In this document: in pieces, positions 1 through 10,650 of the stretch
How the letters are laid out: every line of letters starts with the position of its first letter
Position numbering within the stretch: position 1 is the stretch's first letter
NCBI GenBank assembly: GCA_013180625.2
Contig: SNVD02011145.1
Span: 434,001-498,000 of the forward strand
DNA: 64,000 nt
Source of the DNA: Boswellia sacra
Lineage: Eukaryota > Streptophyta > Magnoliopsida > Sapindales > Burseraceae
Direction of reading: 5' to 3'
The notes under the pieces: generated by a model
Told to the model about the DNA's origin: nothing
Databases searched by the model: none
Seen by the model: only the letters and a program-made list of their open reading frames with translations
Program-made: the position numbers and the translations under genes

Positions 1-318
1 TTGGGATATTTTTGTCATTTAACAAAAGTTGGAAACCTAATTCTGTAACGTGTCATAATCGTGTTAACGGGTCATAATCGTGTTAACGTGTCATAATCGT
101 GTCAATCGGGTCGTGTCAATAATGTAAACGTGTCTTAATCGTGTTAGACGGGTCGTGTTCGTGTCTAACACGATTACGACCCGTTTATTATTCGTGTTAG
201 CGTGCCGTGTCGTGTTACCCGTTTAATAATCGTGTTGTATTCGTGTTGGGTCAATCTTTATAGTGTCACAGCTTGACACGACACGAACACGACCTGCGAA
301 CACGAATTGCCACCCCTA
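1..318 (-). mobile_element. hAT-type element, terminal part (truncated by window edge)
   Basis: The stretch is made of imperfect repeats of CGTGTCATAATCGTGTTAAC and CGGGTCGTGTC type. It ends at about 318 in CCACCCCTA, which on the minus strand reads TAGGGGTGGCAATTCG. That TAGGGGTGGC start with GT-rich subterminal repeats is common at ends of plant hAT elements and their MITEs. The other end lies left of the window, so neither the TSD nor autonomy can be judged. It probably lies in an intron of the gene whose exons start at 712. Confidence 0.55.
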
Positions 319-711
319 CCAAAGGCTTAAGAATCACGTCATTTGGACATTTACAGAGAAATATATGACCAATTGATTGAACATTGCTCATGTGTCACAT
401 TCTTTGAGTCAAATCTTGTTCTTCAATTTTAGTGCCTTTAACATGTAGTCTTCTCCTTAGCTTCAACACTTCATTTTAATAAGCTTCTTCTTGATTTTAC
501 AATTATTTCAATGATCTTATTCTTGCACATAAATAAACATATTAGTAATACTTCAATGAATCAATGTATATTGTTATCATAAAAATTATCATGTAGCCTT
601 AGGGCTAACATTGATATGATATAATAATAGTAGTGCATCATTTCTCTCGGTTTTATCCGTTTTCTAATTGCACTGTCATCTGTATTACTTAACCGAATGT
701 GCAAATTGAAG

Positions 712-1579
712 GTATTTTGGAGGCATAAAACTGGGTACTGGGGGACTTGTTAGGGCTTACGGTGGGGTGGCATCAGAATGCTTGAGGAATGCACCTACTA
801 TTCTTGTGAAATCTAAGGTGATTAACTTCTTTGTTTGGACTTATTTTGATGGTAAAAAATAATTATATATGTCATATTTAAGGGTACTTTTTTTGATTAA
901 TATATGTCTTCTTGATTTTTATTGTTGGAAGTTTTGATTTAATTTTTTAGGTTCCAATGGGTGTGGAGGTTCCCTTTGAGCTTTTAGGAGTTCTATACCA
1001 TCAGGTGAACACTCAATTTGTACTAATGCGTGGGACGACACTTGTTTTTCTTACGTGTAGTTTGCATACTTAATGCACACTTGCTTTCAAAAAGGAGTTA
1101 CAGTTTATCCATAGATGCAAGCCTCCATCAATTGGAAGCCTGTCATGTTACGGTTTAATTGCATGCTTTAATTGTTTTTCTTGTTTTCTGTATCCCATTT
1201 ACTGCACTTACTTTCCAAGTTATTTTCTCATGTGATGATAAGTACTTCAGAACTTAAAATGTTATCCAACCTTCATGGAGACAACTATAATTATGGCCAA
1301 ATTGTGTGATAATCTAATTGTTTCCATCTGTGGTTTTTCTGAGCTCTAGAAATGGGGGCCTCGTGTCTTTCTTCTTGTAATCTCAACATTTAATGTTACT
1401 CTCATCTTTGATGTTCTCAGCTACAATCACTTCAAGTTGAGGACATTAAGCAGGATTATGATACTGGTAAAGACGGTATGACCATGGTTACATTCAAAGT
1501 TGATTTTGATCGGGTTGAGAATTTAGAGGATGCTATCAAAGCCAATTGCAGCCGAGATATGGTGTTCTATAAACACTGA
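712..1579 (+). CDS. IMPACT/YIH1 family protein (UPF0029), last three exons
   Basis: Three exons join in one frame: 712-817, 951-1004 and 1421-1579. The introns are GT-AG, with acceptors TTGAAG, TTTTAG and TCTCAG and donors AAG|GTGATT and CAG|GTGAAC. The first exon encodes [18 protein letters not shown], the hallmark of the IMPACT N-terminal (UPF0029) domain. The second encodes [18 protein letters not shown]. The last covers [18 protein letters not shown] and ends [11 protein letters not shown] followed by TGA. Family members resemble yeast YIH1 and mammalian IMPACT, regulators of the GCN2 kinase; the plant role is less clear. The N-terminal exons are not visible in 318-711, which looks like intron, so they must lie left of the window. 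No frameshift or stop is seen in the visible part. Confidence 0.85.
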
Positions 1580-2086
1580 TTTTAGCTTGTTATCATAATC
1601 GGGTATAGAGATTCTCAACATTTCTTATAACGTCATGAAGCAAACTGATATGGGATTGGTGTGTACATCTCTTCCCCTGCTTTATGCAAGTCTTCTGCTA
1701 TGCATGGGATTGAATTTGCTATAGTGTTGTTTTGGGGCTACTACCGGTATAATTTATAGCTGGTGGCTAATATTCATTTATTCTTGAAAGAGTGGTTTGA
1801 CCTGATTTATTATTATCGTATGGAAAGCTCCAGTTTGAGGAAATTTCCACCATACTGGAAGCTGCCGGTACTGCATGCTTGTAGACCGTTGGATAACAAC
1901 TTATAGATGTGGTAATTACTCGAATGTATACCTCTTTGTATGGTAGAATAACCCCCAGTATAATTCTAATCCCAATTGTATCTTATTCACAGACTTTCTT
2001 GCCAGATTGGTTTATTAATGCAGTGCTGTTCTGTTTCTAACTTTTACTATGCTTTATACCTTTCTTCGGTTAGAAATGTTGTCAAT

Positions 2087-2154
2087 TAGATATAGATGTT
2101 AAACTAGCTTTATATATTTTTAGATATAGATGTTAAACTAGCTTTATATATTTT
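2087..2154. repeat. Perfect 34-bp tandem duplication
   Basis: Two adjacent identical 34-bp copies at 2087-2120 and 2121-2154, each starting TAGATATAGATGTTAAAC and ending in TATATATTTT. Perfect identity suggests a recent slippage or duplication event. Confidence 0.9.
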
Positions 2155-2376
2155 TATCACCCCTATTGGATTAACCACAAAATTCGCAGCATTTTGCATA
2201 CGACTGTTCTATAGATAAGTAGTACCAGATTATATCATCTTTGTTATAACAATAGAACGACGAGGGTATACTGGATACTATTATACGCTGAAATGATACA
2301 AAATGGCACTTTGGCTTTTATTAAGGCTGTTTATTATTTGGATGTGATGTACGTAATGACTAAAGGCTCATTTTTG

Positions 2377-2377
<1 letters not shown>

Positions 2378-2409
<32 letters not shown>

Positions 2410-2410
2410 T
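2378..2410. repeat. (TTA)n microsatellite
   Basis: About ten uninterrupted TTA units. Confidence 0.95.
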
Positions 2411-2876
2411 TGTTTCTAATTGCATGTGTAGTAGATTCACTTCTTTTAACTAGTTCTTAAATTGAGAATATGGAATTAAAGGCATTTGTTCCTCATCATA
2501 CAGATTATAGAGACTGGTTTGCCAGTTTGGTTTTTAAGTAGAGGTGCCATTGTGCCTGCAGGTGATTTTATATTTTCTAATCACACCGAGAAATTTCTCC
2601 TGTTTTGCGCTTTAAACTTTTTGCAGTCGTGAATTATAAAACCTAATAATATTCATCTAGAGTGATATGATTGTGGTCATATTCTGAAAAGAGTGAGTTT
2701 TTGAGGACAGCCATAACGACTATACAATGAACAAAACCTGACAATAACATACGATATCCTCCATAGATTACTGAAAGTCATGAATAGACCGACAAAACAA
2801 AAACAAAAAGAAGAAAAAAGAAGGATTGTCAAGATGAGAAATGGAATCCGCCATCCATAAAGAAACAAATACATTT

Positions 2877-3175
2877 ATAATCAATTATTTTTCTTTTTTC
2901 ATAATTATTTCCAACATTATCTATATAAATTAATTAAATAATATTTTACAATCAATTATTTTTCTCTTTTTTATAATTATTTTCAACCGTGTCTATATAA
3001 ATTATTTAAATAATATTTCATAATCAATTCTTTTTCTTCTTTTTTTTGCTATTTCCCTAAATTCTACCTAGATTATTTTCAACAATATTTTATAATTAAT
3101 TAGTTTTTCTTTTTTCTTTTTGAACTATTTCCACAAATTCTATATAAATTATTTACAATAATATTTTTATAATAG
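2877..3175. repeat. Diverged tandem repeat, about 4 units of 72-78 bp
   Basis: Each unit runs ATAATCAATTATTTTTC, then TTTTTTATAATTATTT, then CTATATAAATTATTTAAATA. Units begin near 2877, 2949, 3022 and 3095. The first two are most alike and the last two carry extra T-runs. The surrounding sequence to about 3740 is extremely AT-rich and has no gene that I can see. Confidence 0.7.
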
Positions 3176-3744
3176 ATTATAACTTATACTTTTTTTTAAT
3201 CAAATTGTTAACCGTAAAAATTAATATTAGATAAAACAAATCAAATATTTAAATATAAGTAAAAGTTATTCATCAAATATTTTCATATTATTATTTAGTG
3301 GTTAATAAATATTAATAATGATATTAGTTAAATTATAATGCCATAATTTCATTAAATTATTGGTTATGGAATTATAATATGAGATATCAAATTCATATTA
3401 TTTAAAGAAATATTTGTTTAATATAATTATTAATGATGCGATATAAGTACCATTTATTGCAGAATAATATTTATTTAACAGTACTTATTAATTAATTAAT
3501 CATAATTATGTAAATAAAAAGAAAAAAAAGAAATGAGACGTACACCCCAATCCAAAAAATGTGTAAGTAATTAAAAGCAACAATTATAATTAATTAATAA
3601 ACAATTAATTAAATTTAGTTTAAGTAAATTTATTAAATAAAAAGAAAAAAAGAAATGAAACTTATACATAATTATGTCATCATATGTTATATTTTATTTA
3701 ATATTATTTATTTATTTGTGGCAATTATAATATTTTACTTTTTA

Positions 3745-3957
3745 GAAGCAAAAGCACGCCTCCAAAAGCAGGTAGTTTCCTACCTGATTTTTTCTACAGC
3801 AGCTTCTTTTTAAAATAGGTAGAGAAGCAATGCCAAATACCCCATGGTTGTTGCTTTTTTTTAAAGTAGGTAGAGAAGCAATGCTGGATACCTCTAGGTT
3901 GTTGTTGCTGTAGAAAAAATTGCTTTTTTTTTTTTCCAACAGCACTGACAATCCCAA
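3745..3957. mobile_element. MITE-like element with internal inverted and direct repeats (partial)
   Basis: TTTTTTCTACAGCAGC near 3787 is nearly the reverse complement of GTTGCTGTAGAAAAAA near 3902. Between them a block of about 60 bp (GGTAGAGAAGCAATGC with a following GTTGTTG) is present twice. The composition (AGAAGCAAAAGCACGCC, TTGGGATTGTCAGTG on the minus strand) resembles common plant hAT-like MITEs. I could not find matching terminal repeats plus a TSD. A 71-codon minus-strand frame here is low-complexity. Confidence 0.4.
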
Positions 3958-4054
3958 ACTAATTCAATATCTGACTTGGAATACATCCACGAGAGATTTC
4001 AAGTGGTGTAATAACCTATAACCAATTAAAAGTGGAATCTCAAGGGCTAGAAGT

Positions 4055-4150
4055 TCACTTTGATAGGGGTAGGGAGAGGAATGGAATGGTTGGTAGTGTT
4101 GCTGGGATGGTGGGGATTGAATAGGATTGCTGATAGGATTGTGGCAACCA
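4055..4150 (-). pseudogene. C-terminal remnant of a proline-rich secreted-protein gene (left copy)
   Basis: Read on the minus strand, this fragment ends SIPTIPATLPTIPFLSL followed by PLSK and a TGA at 4057-4055. It matches the C-terminus of the better preserved paralogue at 9986-10419, which ends AIPTIPFFSPPPSE. The frame is cut at about 4150, where copia gag sequence begins. The 5' end of the same copy, with promoter and start codon, lies 4.3 kb away at 8409 and beyond, on the other side of the copia element. The central Pro-Thr-Leu repeats are missing. This is therefore one gene split by a retrotransposon, with loss of its middle and of the element's 5' LTR. Confidence 0.7.
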
Positions 4151-4158
4151 AATTGAGA

Positions 4159-4625
4159 TGAAAATTAATGATGCTGCACAAATCTACAAAATTAATGTGG
4201 CAATAGATAGACCATTATCAATGCATCCAAATGCGTTGCAGTGAAGATGCAGCAATTCTGAAGCATTTTGTGGAGAAAAATCGTATATATGATTTTCTTG
4301 CAGGATTAAACGTTGAATTTGATGCTATAAGAGTGCAGATTTTGGAAAAAATGGACTTGCCATCTCTAAATGAAACAATCTCTATTATATGCACTGAAGA
4401 GGGACATCAAAGTATTATGCTTGAACCTCAAGGGGGAGATGGTTCTGCACTTGTTACCAAAGCTACAGAATTGAAAGAGGTAAACACTTCTTCATTAGTT
4501 ACTTAAGGGGACTCAACCAAACCATTCAACTGAGACTCTCTATTCTGCACATACTGCAAGAAGCATCGTCACACCAAGGAGAGATGCTGGAAACTTCATG
4601 GTAGGCCCGATGAAAAGCCCAATCG
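4159..4625 (+). pseudogene. Copia gag remnant with CCHC zinc knuckle
   Basis: The first part (4159-4230) reads MKINDAAQIYKINVAID and then hits a stop. From 4231 the sequence RIYDFLAGLNVEFDAIRVQI and the following residues match plant copia UBN2-type gag. The knuckle CTYCKKHRHTKERC near 4545-4590 has the CX2CX4HX4C spacing. The two gag parts are not contiguous in normal copia gag, so there is an internal deletion at about 4230. Stops occur at 4504-4506 and about 4530. Confidence 0.75.
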
Positions 4626-4629
4626 AAGT

Positions 4630-6359
4630 GTGAACGATCGAAGTCAAGCACATATGGTGAGTACTTCGTCAACCAGTGAAGAAAATTCCAAGAAATCTAC
4701 GCCTGAATTTAACATCGAAGAAATTAAGAAACTAAAAACCTTTTTGGGATATTTTGAGAAGCCAACCTCGACAGGTACTTGTTCATTGATGTTTTCAGGT
4801 ATTTCTTCTTCCTCTTGTACTAATGTCTCAGAAAGAAATTCTCCTCACATGTGGGTGATTGATTCCGGAGCCACTAACCATATGACCTATTCTTCCAAAT
4901 ATTTATCTCTTATACTCCCAGCTGTAGCCATAGGAAGATCACAATAGCCGACAGGTCCATCACCACCGTAGCTAGCCAAGGGGATATTTACATAAACAAG
5001 GACCTTACACTAAGAAATGTCCTTCATGTTCCAAAGCTATTTGCAAGCCTTATTTCCATTCAAAAATTAACTAGAGATTTAAATTGCAGTGTAACCTTTT
5101 TCCCTTCACATTGTATTTTTCAGGCACTGGACACAAAGAAGATGATTGGACGTGCTAGTCAGAGAGACAGTCTCTATTTCCTGGAAAAACAAAGCAGTAT
5201 AACAGGAGTTGAAAATCCCATATCTACGTCATTTTTTTCCGAGTCTATCATGTCAAACCAAAATAAAATTTGGCTTCATCATCGTCGTTTAGGTCATCCA
5301 TCTTTTAGAGCGCTCAAGTTGATGTTTCCTTCTTTATTTAAAGGTCTTACTTTTGAAACCTTTCATTGTAATGATTGTGAACTTGCCAAACACAAACGTG
5401 CTTCCTTTTCAATAAGTAATACAAAAACTTTTGTTCCTTTTTCTCTCATTCATAGCGATATTTTGGGGCCTTCTACCATTCCAAATATTTCTGGTGCTAG
5501 GTGGTTAGTTTCATTTATTGATGATTGTACCCGAGTCACATGGCTTTACGTCTTGACAAATAAATCTGATGTTAGCATTATTTTTCCTAATTTTTACAAC
5601 ATGATCAATACTCAGTTTGATGTAAAAATTAAGAGATTTTGATCAGACAATGCCAAGGATTATTTCAATCAAATCCTTACTCCATTCTTTCAGAAAACAG
5701 GGATTATTCATGAATCCTCATGTGTTACCAAACAATACTGAGGTGAAGCTGTATTAACCGCTGCCCATCTTATTAACAGGCTCTTGACACGTGTCCTTAG
5801 GTTCAAAAGTCCAATTGATATTCTCAAAATTTTTTTCCCAAATTTCTTTGCTTCAAACAATCTTATTCCTCGAATCTTTGGGTGTGTTGCATTTGTTCAT
5901 GTTCATTCTCACAATATAAGCAAATTGGATCCACGTGCTCTTCGATGCATTTTTATCAGATATTCCCTTACACAAAAGGGTTATAAATGTTTTCATCCAT
6001 CTACTAAAAATTTTCTTGTCTCAGCTGATGTTACTTTTGTTGAAGAAGAATCCTTTTTTTAGCACGCTTATCTTCAGGGAGAGACCTTGAATGAAGATAA
6101 AGCAAAGGATATGTTTCTTCTTGATCCTAGTTTTGTTCATGCTGCCCAATTTGAGTCTGTACCCATAAACATCTTAGAGTCCACTTCGTTACAATCAAAA
6201 CCATTAATGGAATCTAAATCTGTTCTTGGTGAGTCCACTTCTCCTACTTCTCCGCCAGTCGAGTCAACCAAATCAGATAAAATGATGAAAGATGAGGGAA
6301 ATCAAGATAACATTCAACCACTGCAGGTTTATTCCAGGAGAAAAATACCAGTCTCTTGA
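4630..6359 (+). pseudogene. Copia protease-integrase region, broken
   Basis: The aspartic protease motif WVIDSGATNHMT is intact near 4850. GAG-pre-integrase follows (HHRRLGHPSFRALKL and CNDCELAKHKR near 5277-5400), then the integrase core start IHSDILGPS and SFIDDCTRVTWLY near 5448-5550. A stop follows KIKRF at 5641. Near 5740 the text jumps from the expected catalytic segment straight to GEAVLTAAHLINRLL, so the part normally carrying the last catalytic residue has been deleted, about 25 residues by comparison with the family. The integrase C-terminus (FGCVAFVHVH, SADVTFVEEE) runs to 6062. A Ser/Pro-rich linker to the RT follows at 6087-6359. Confidence 0.78.
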
Positions 6360-6639
6360 CCAGTACATGTAGAATCTCCCATTCGTGCTGTTGCCCAAAT
6401 TCCTAAAACCACTTCCAAACCAACCAACAGTGTCACACCAAGTGTTAAGCCAATTGAACCAACAAACGAACATAAAAAAACTGAGTATTGAAGACCTACT
6501 AACTGCACTTAGGAAAGGAACAAGAACTTGCACAAAACATCCACTGTATCTTTTCATGTCCTATCAAAATCTATCGCAAAATCATAGAGCCTTCCTAACC
6601 AATCTCCATACAATTCCCACACCGAGAAATCTAACTAAG

Positions 6640-8159
6640 GCATTAGGAGACAAGAAATGGGAGGATGCTATGAAGACCGAGATGGAAGCTCTTGAAGGGA
6701 GCAAGACATGGGACTTAGTTGAATTGCCAAGAGGGAAGAAACTGGTCGGATGTAGGTGGGTTTTCACTATAAAATACAAGGCTGATAGCTTGGTAGAAAG
6801 ATACAAGGCGAGATTGGTGGCCAAAGTATACACTTAAACCTATGGCATTGATTATCTTGAGACATTTGCCCCTGTTGCAAAAATGAATATAATACAGATA
6901 CTTTTGTCATTAGCTACTAATTTCGAGTGGAATCTACAACAGTTTGATGTTAAGAATGCATTCCTCCATGGTGATCTAGAAGAGGAAATTTACATGGAAG
7001 TTTCCCCAGGTTTTAAATCTAAAGAGGGAATGGTGTGCAAGCTGAAGAAAGCTCTTTATGGGCTCAAACAATCACCACGAGCTTGGTTTGGGAGGTTCGC
7101 TAAGGTGATGATATCGTTGGGATACAAGCAAAGCCAAGGAGACCATACTTTGTTCGTGAGACACTCGAATTAAGGGAGAATCACAGCATTGTTAGTTTAT
7201 GTAGATGATATCATCGTAACAGCTAATGATGTAGAAGGGATGAACAATTTGAAGCAATGTCTCTTGAAGGAGTTTGACATCAAAGAACTAGGAAAATTAA
7301 AATACTTCCTAGGCATTGAAATAGCGCATTCAAAGCAAGGAATTTTCATCTCCCAACAAAAGTACATTCTCGACTTGTTGAAAGAAACAGGGAAGATGTG
7401 TTGTAAACCGGTTGAGACATCGATCAAATTCAATCATGGATTATGTGATGCTCCAAAAGATCCTATGGTAGATAGAGGATCCTATCAGCGGCTTGTTGGG
7501 AGGTTGATATATCTGGCACACACAAGACCAGATATTACATTTGCAGTGAGTGTGGTTAGCCAATTTATGCACAATCCTAAAGAATCACACCTCAAAGCAG
7601 TAAATAGGATATTACAATACTTGAAAGGCAGCTCGGGAAGAGGAATTTTATTTAAGCGATGAACAGGCACAGACATGATGTTAGGAGCTTATACTAATGC
7701 TAAATTACGCAGGATCTTTGGTCGACAGGAGATCAACATCTGGTTACTGTACTCTCCTAGGTGGGAATCTTGTAACATGGAGAAGTAAGAAGCAGAACGT
7801 GGTAGCAAGGTCAAGCATAGAGTCAGAGTTCAGATCAATGGCATTGGGAATATGTGAGTTGCTTTGGGTGAAGATAATCTTAGATGACTTATGAACAAAA
7901 TGGGAAGCCCATGAGGCTATACTGTGATAATAAATCAGCCATTAATATTGTTCATAACCCTGTCCAACATGATCGAACAAAGCATATTGAATTTGATAGA
8001 CATTTTATCAAGGAGAAACTAGACAGTGGTCTGATATACACTCCATTTGTTTCAACCAAGGATCAGTTGGCAGACGTACTCATAAAGGGATTGACAAGCA
8101 CTGTGTTTCAAGACATTATTAGCAAGCTTGGGATGGAAGATATCCATTCACTAGCTTGA
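6640..8159 (+). pseudogene. Copia reverse transcriptase-RNase H, broken
   Basis: RT motifs are visible in order: KKLVGCRWVFTIKYKADS (6738), RYKARLVAK (6799), FDVKNAFLHGDLEEEIYM (6943), ALYGLKQSPRAW (7051) and catalytic LLVYVDDIIV (7186). RNase H follows with RRSTSGYCTLLGG (7727), WRSKKQNVVARSSIESEF (7780), LYCDNKSAINIVHNP (7919) and KDQLADVLIKGL (8059). Stops split the frame at 6837, 7173 and 7662, and there are frameshifts at about 7690 and 7890. The region ends SLA-stop at 8159, immediately before the polypurine tract. Confidence 0.85.
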
Positions 8160-8166
8160 GGGGGAG

Positions 8167-8408
8167 TGTCAAATTAAATAGCCTTATTTGAAAATATTGT
8201 GTAGAAAATCTTGTATAATTACCTGATTTCTAGGAATTAGAGTTAGGTACATAATTTTTTTTTGGGAAGTTTCATATTTTTTTTGGGAAGTTCCATATTT
8301 TTAGGGAATTTGTTAATATTTTTAAGCTAGACAATTGTGTATATAAACCAAGGTTGTAACCTAGTTTTTATATGACAGAAATTCATTCTTCTATTACGAT
8401 TTTTGTTA
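8167..8408 (+). repeat. Copia 3' LTR
   Basis: It starts TGTCAAATTAAATAG directly after the polypurine tract and contains a TATA-like TGTATATAAACC near 8336. It ends where the proline-rich gene's promoter side begins. The right boundary (8400-8410) is approximate because no 5' LTR is present for comparison. It contains a small direct repeat, TTTTTGGGAAGTTYCATATT, near 8260-8300. Confidence 0.7.
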
Positions 8409-8423
8409 GAATGCCATGTTTGG
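8409..8423 (-). pseudogene. Start-codon end of the split proline-rich protein gene (left copy)
   Basis: The minus strand reads ...CCAAACATGGCATTCTAAC, with ATG at 8417-8415. The intact context in the paralogue is CAAAACATGGCATCTTC with ATG at 10419. After two to three codons the sequence passes into the copia LTR and a stop. The other end of this gene is at 4055-4150. Confidence 0.65.
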
Positions 8424-8690
8424 ATGCTAGAAGGTCTAAGAATCTAGCTCAACTTTTCAACCATACACAAATTCTAGTATGTTTTTTCTCCAAAAGTTGC
8501 ACATATCCAATGGGTTTATAAAGAGGAACAAACGTTCAACTATGCCAAGCATTTAGAATCAAAAGTTTGATGAGTTCTGGTTGGAGGAAGTGTAATAAAC
8601 TTTCTGTTAGTTTACCTCCCTATTCTGCTGACTGGCTGCTGAATCAAGCTGTGAATTCAAATTAAAGCCACATCTTGAGCTATTTATATA
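8418..8690 (-). promoter_or_regulatory. Promoter of the split proline-rich gene, duplicated relative to 10420-10650
   Basis: A TATA box (CTTTATAAACC on the minus strand) lies near 8514-8523, about 100 bp upstream of the dead start codon. The block matches the upstream region of the right copy, sharing TTGCAYRTATCCAATGGG, GATGAGTTCTGGTTGGA and GTTAGTTTACCTCCCT in the same order and spacing. This shows the two genes arose by tandem duplication including their promoters. Confidence 0.65.
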
Positions 8691-9722
8691 TAAACACTCC
8701 TGTCTATGGTTACGTAATTTAACTAAATTTCAACCTATAAAAATGTCAAAGGGACATATACAATCGTGAATTCAGTTTAAGAACTCAGTGAACAAAAAAG
8801 ACGTAAGATTTTTGTTCAAATAAAAAAAAAAAAATCTGATGGTCATCTCATTGGTGCAATGCATAATAACCAGTACAAGGGGCTGGCGTTCCTATGGTCT
8901 TTGATTAATCTTAACATTATGCAGAGTTATAGAATTCATTTCTTTTAATGGCATTGGTCAAGGAATTGGAAAACCAGCAAATGGGCAAGAGGTTGGTTTC
9001 AGTTTGCTTCTGTTGGTGAATAATGGTGATTGACAACTTTTGCCGAAATTTATTAATATTTTACGCGCCAATGAAGAATCGAAAAAGAGTTTTTCATTAG
9101 TTATCATAGATTATTTCTTTAAATAATATTATATATGTTATATAGGTCTAATCAAAACACATTAAAAATATGTTAAAACTATCATATATATTATTAAATG
9201 TCTCAAGTGATTTCAACCTTTTCATTATGTTTATAGCTCTCAATCGATGACTCACGAAGGAAGTGTTGTTGATGGTAATTATAGAATTGTAAATATATAT
9301 ATATGGCTAGTTTTAAAGAATTATACTAAGAATATCATTGTTCACATTGCTATTATTGCTCATTTAATCAATTAGAAATTATTTTCTTATTATGTTTTCG
9401 CTATGATAGCTTCTTTCTCAATTATTAATTTGGACTCACACATTCCTTAATTATTTGTGCACAAGTCTTTTACTTCTTGAAGTTAAGATGGATCTGGCAA
9501 GAAAGTGTTTGAATAAGATACAATTGGGATTTTAGCCACAAACTTTTATGAATCTTCTTGCTCATTTGCCCAAAGCAATGAAAAAATGTTTTAGTCTTCA
9601 ATTCTTTTTATTTATTTGTTTATTTTTTTCATTATTGGAAGCATTGAAACTGAACATCTTATATGAATTAAACTTTGATCAGAGGATCTGCAGCCAGAAC
9701 TAAAACAAATTAAGAAATCATA
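8690..9722. other. Intergenic, no gene seen
   Basis: AT-rich sequence between the two proline-rich gene copies. No domain, splice-linked reading frame or element ends were recognised. Confidence 0.4.
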
Positions 9723-9985
9723 TTTATTAACAAAAAACAGAAGTATGTAGCAACAACAATAAAATATAATTATAATACAACACCTGGAGAAAGGGAAAAG
9801 AAAAAAGAAAAAGGACCTCATAATAATACATAAAACGTACTATGCCTCTGCATATTAAAGCCTGCAGAGTGTAAATAAAACAAAATATAAGATCTGAAAG
9901 GGGCAACTCCAATAGCGGAGCCAAGGTAGAGCAATCTACTATACATAATCCGAAGTGAGAAAGTTTATAACAAAACTATTGCAAT

Positions 9986-10419
9986 TCACTCTGACGGTGG
10001 TGGAGAAAAGAAAGGAATAGTTGGGATTGCCGTAGGAATAGTTGGCATGGAAGGGATGGTGGTGGGTATGGTTGGCAATGGAGGAAGTGTCACCCTTGGG
10101 GCCGTAGGCAGGGAAGGCAATGTTGGATTGGACAAAGGTGGGATTTGGGTGCTTGGTAAAGGTGGCAAAGTGGGCTTTGGCAGAGTTGGTAGTGTTGGCA
10201 ATGGAGTGGAAGGCGATGGTGGCAATGTGATTTTAGGCAAAGTTGGCAATGAAGGTAATGGAGGCCTTAGGCAGAGGTGGAATTGTAGGCAGTGTTACCG
10301 GAGGAGGCGCTGCCTGTGTGTCCAAAAGGTGGCGAGCTGCCAGGCTTTTCTCAAAGTTAAGAGAATGATAGAGCTATGAAAAGCACATATAAAACCAAGC
10401 AATGTTTTGAAGATGCCAT
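9986..10419 (-). pseudogene. Proline-rich (PELPK/hydroxyproline-rich-like) secreted protein, two frameshifts
   Basis: The ATG at 10419-10417 opens a signal-peptide-like stretch MASSKHCLVLYVLFIALSFS. One extra T then shifts the frame, and FEKSLAARHLLDTQAAPPP follows in the next frame, a typical cleavage and mature start for this family. A second single-base insertion near 10262 (AAGGCCTCC where AAGCCTCCA would continue the repeat) shifts to the frame that runs to the TGA at 9986. That last 87-codon part is built of LPTLPKPTLPPLPS-like Pro/Leu/Thr repeats and ends IPFFSPPPSE. Such proteins are secreted cell-wall proteins. A TATA box lies at about 10498 and an AATAAA at 9728-9723 (minus). Either this copy is a pseudogene or the assembly has two indel errors in repeats. 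Confidence 0.75.
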
Positions 10420-10650
10420 GTTTTGATATTAGCAGAAATCTAGCTTGGTTTTTCAAGAATTGAGTTTTGTTGAAGAGTTGCATGTATCCAATGGGGTTTA
10501 TATAGAGAAAAATGTGCAACAGTGCTGAGGATTTTGAATCAAAGTTCGATGAGTTCTGGTTGGAGAAAGTGTGGAGAAAATTTTGTTAGTTTACCTCCCT
10601 GAGTTGACTGACTAGCTGCAACTTCAAGTCGCAAGTAGCTCAGTGGAATT
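10420..10650 (-). promoter_or_regulatory. Promoter and 5' UTR of the right proline-rich gene copy
   Basis: The minus strand has CTATATAAACCCC at about 10494-10505, a good TATA box some 80 bp upstream of the ATG. The block is homologous to 8418-8690. Confidence 0.6.

Larger units (their letters stand above)
1580..2876. other. 3' flank of the IMPACT gene; no gene seen
   Basis: AT-rich sequence that presumably starts with the 3' UTR. It holds a perfect 34-bp tandem duplication and a TTA microsatellite, listed separately. The short minus-strand reading frame at 2677-2874 is hydrophobic and low-complexity, with no recognisable domain, and I do not count it as a gene. Confidence 0.5.
4151..8408 (+). 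mobile_element. Ty1/copia retrotransposon, 5'-truncated and decayed
   Basis: Order on the plus strand is gag remnant, CCHC knuckle, protease, integrase, reverse transcriptase, RNase H, polypurine tract (8157-8166, TGAGGGGGAG) and 3' LTR (8167 to about 8408). This order with integrase before RT defines Ty1/copia. The 5' LTR and primer-binding site are absent. The element is wedged between the two halves of a proline-rich protein gene. It has many stops, at least two frameshifts and an internal integrase deletion, so it cannot be active. Confidence 0.88.

Noticed and set aside
2677..2874. Short hydrophobic minus-strand frame
   Set aside because: No support beyond being open in AT-rich DNA.
10047..10379. 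Gly/Val-rich open frame on the plus strand
   Set aside because: It is the antisense of the proline-rich gene; the Pro-Leu-Thr repeats on the minus strand have a promoter, signal peptide and a paralogue.
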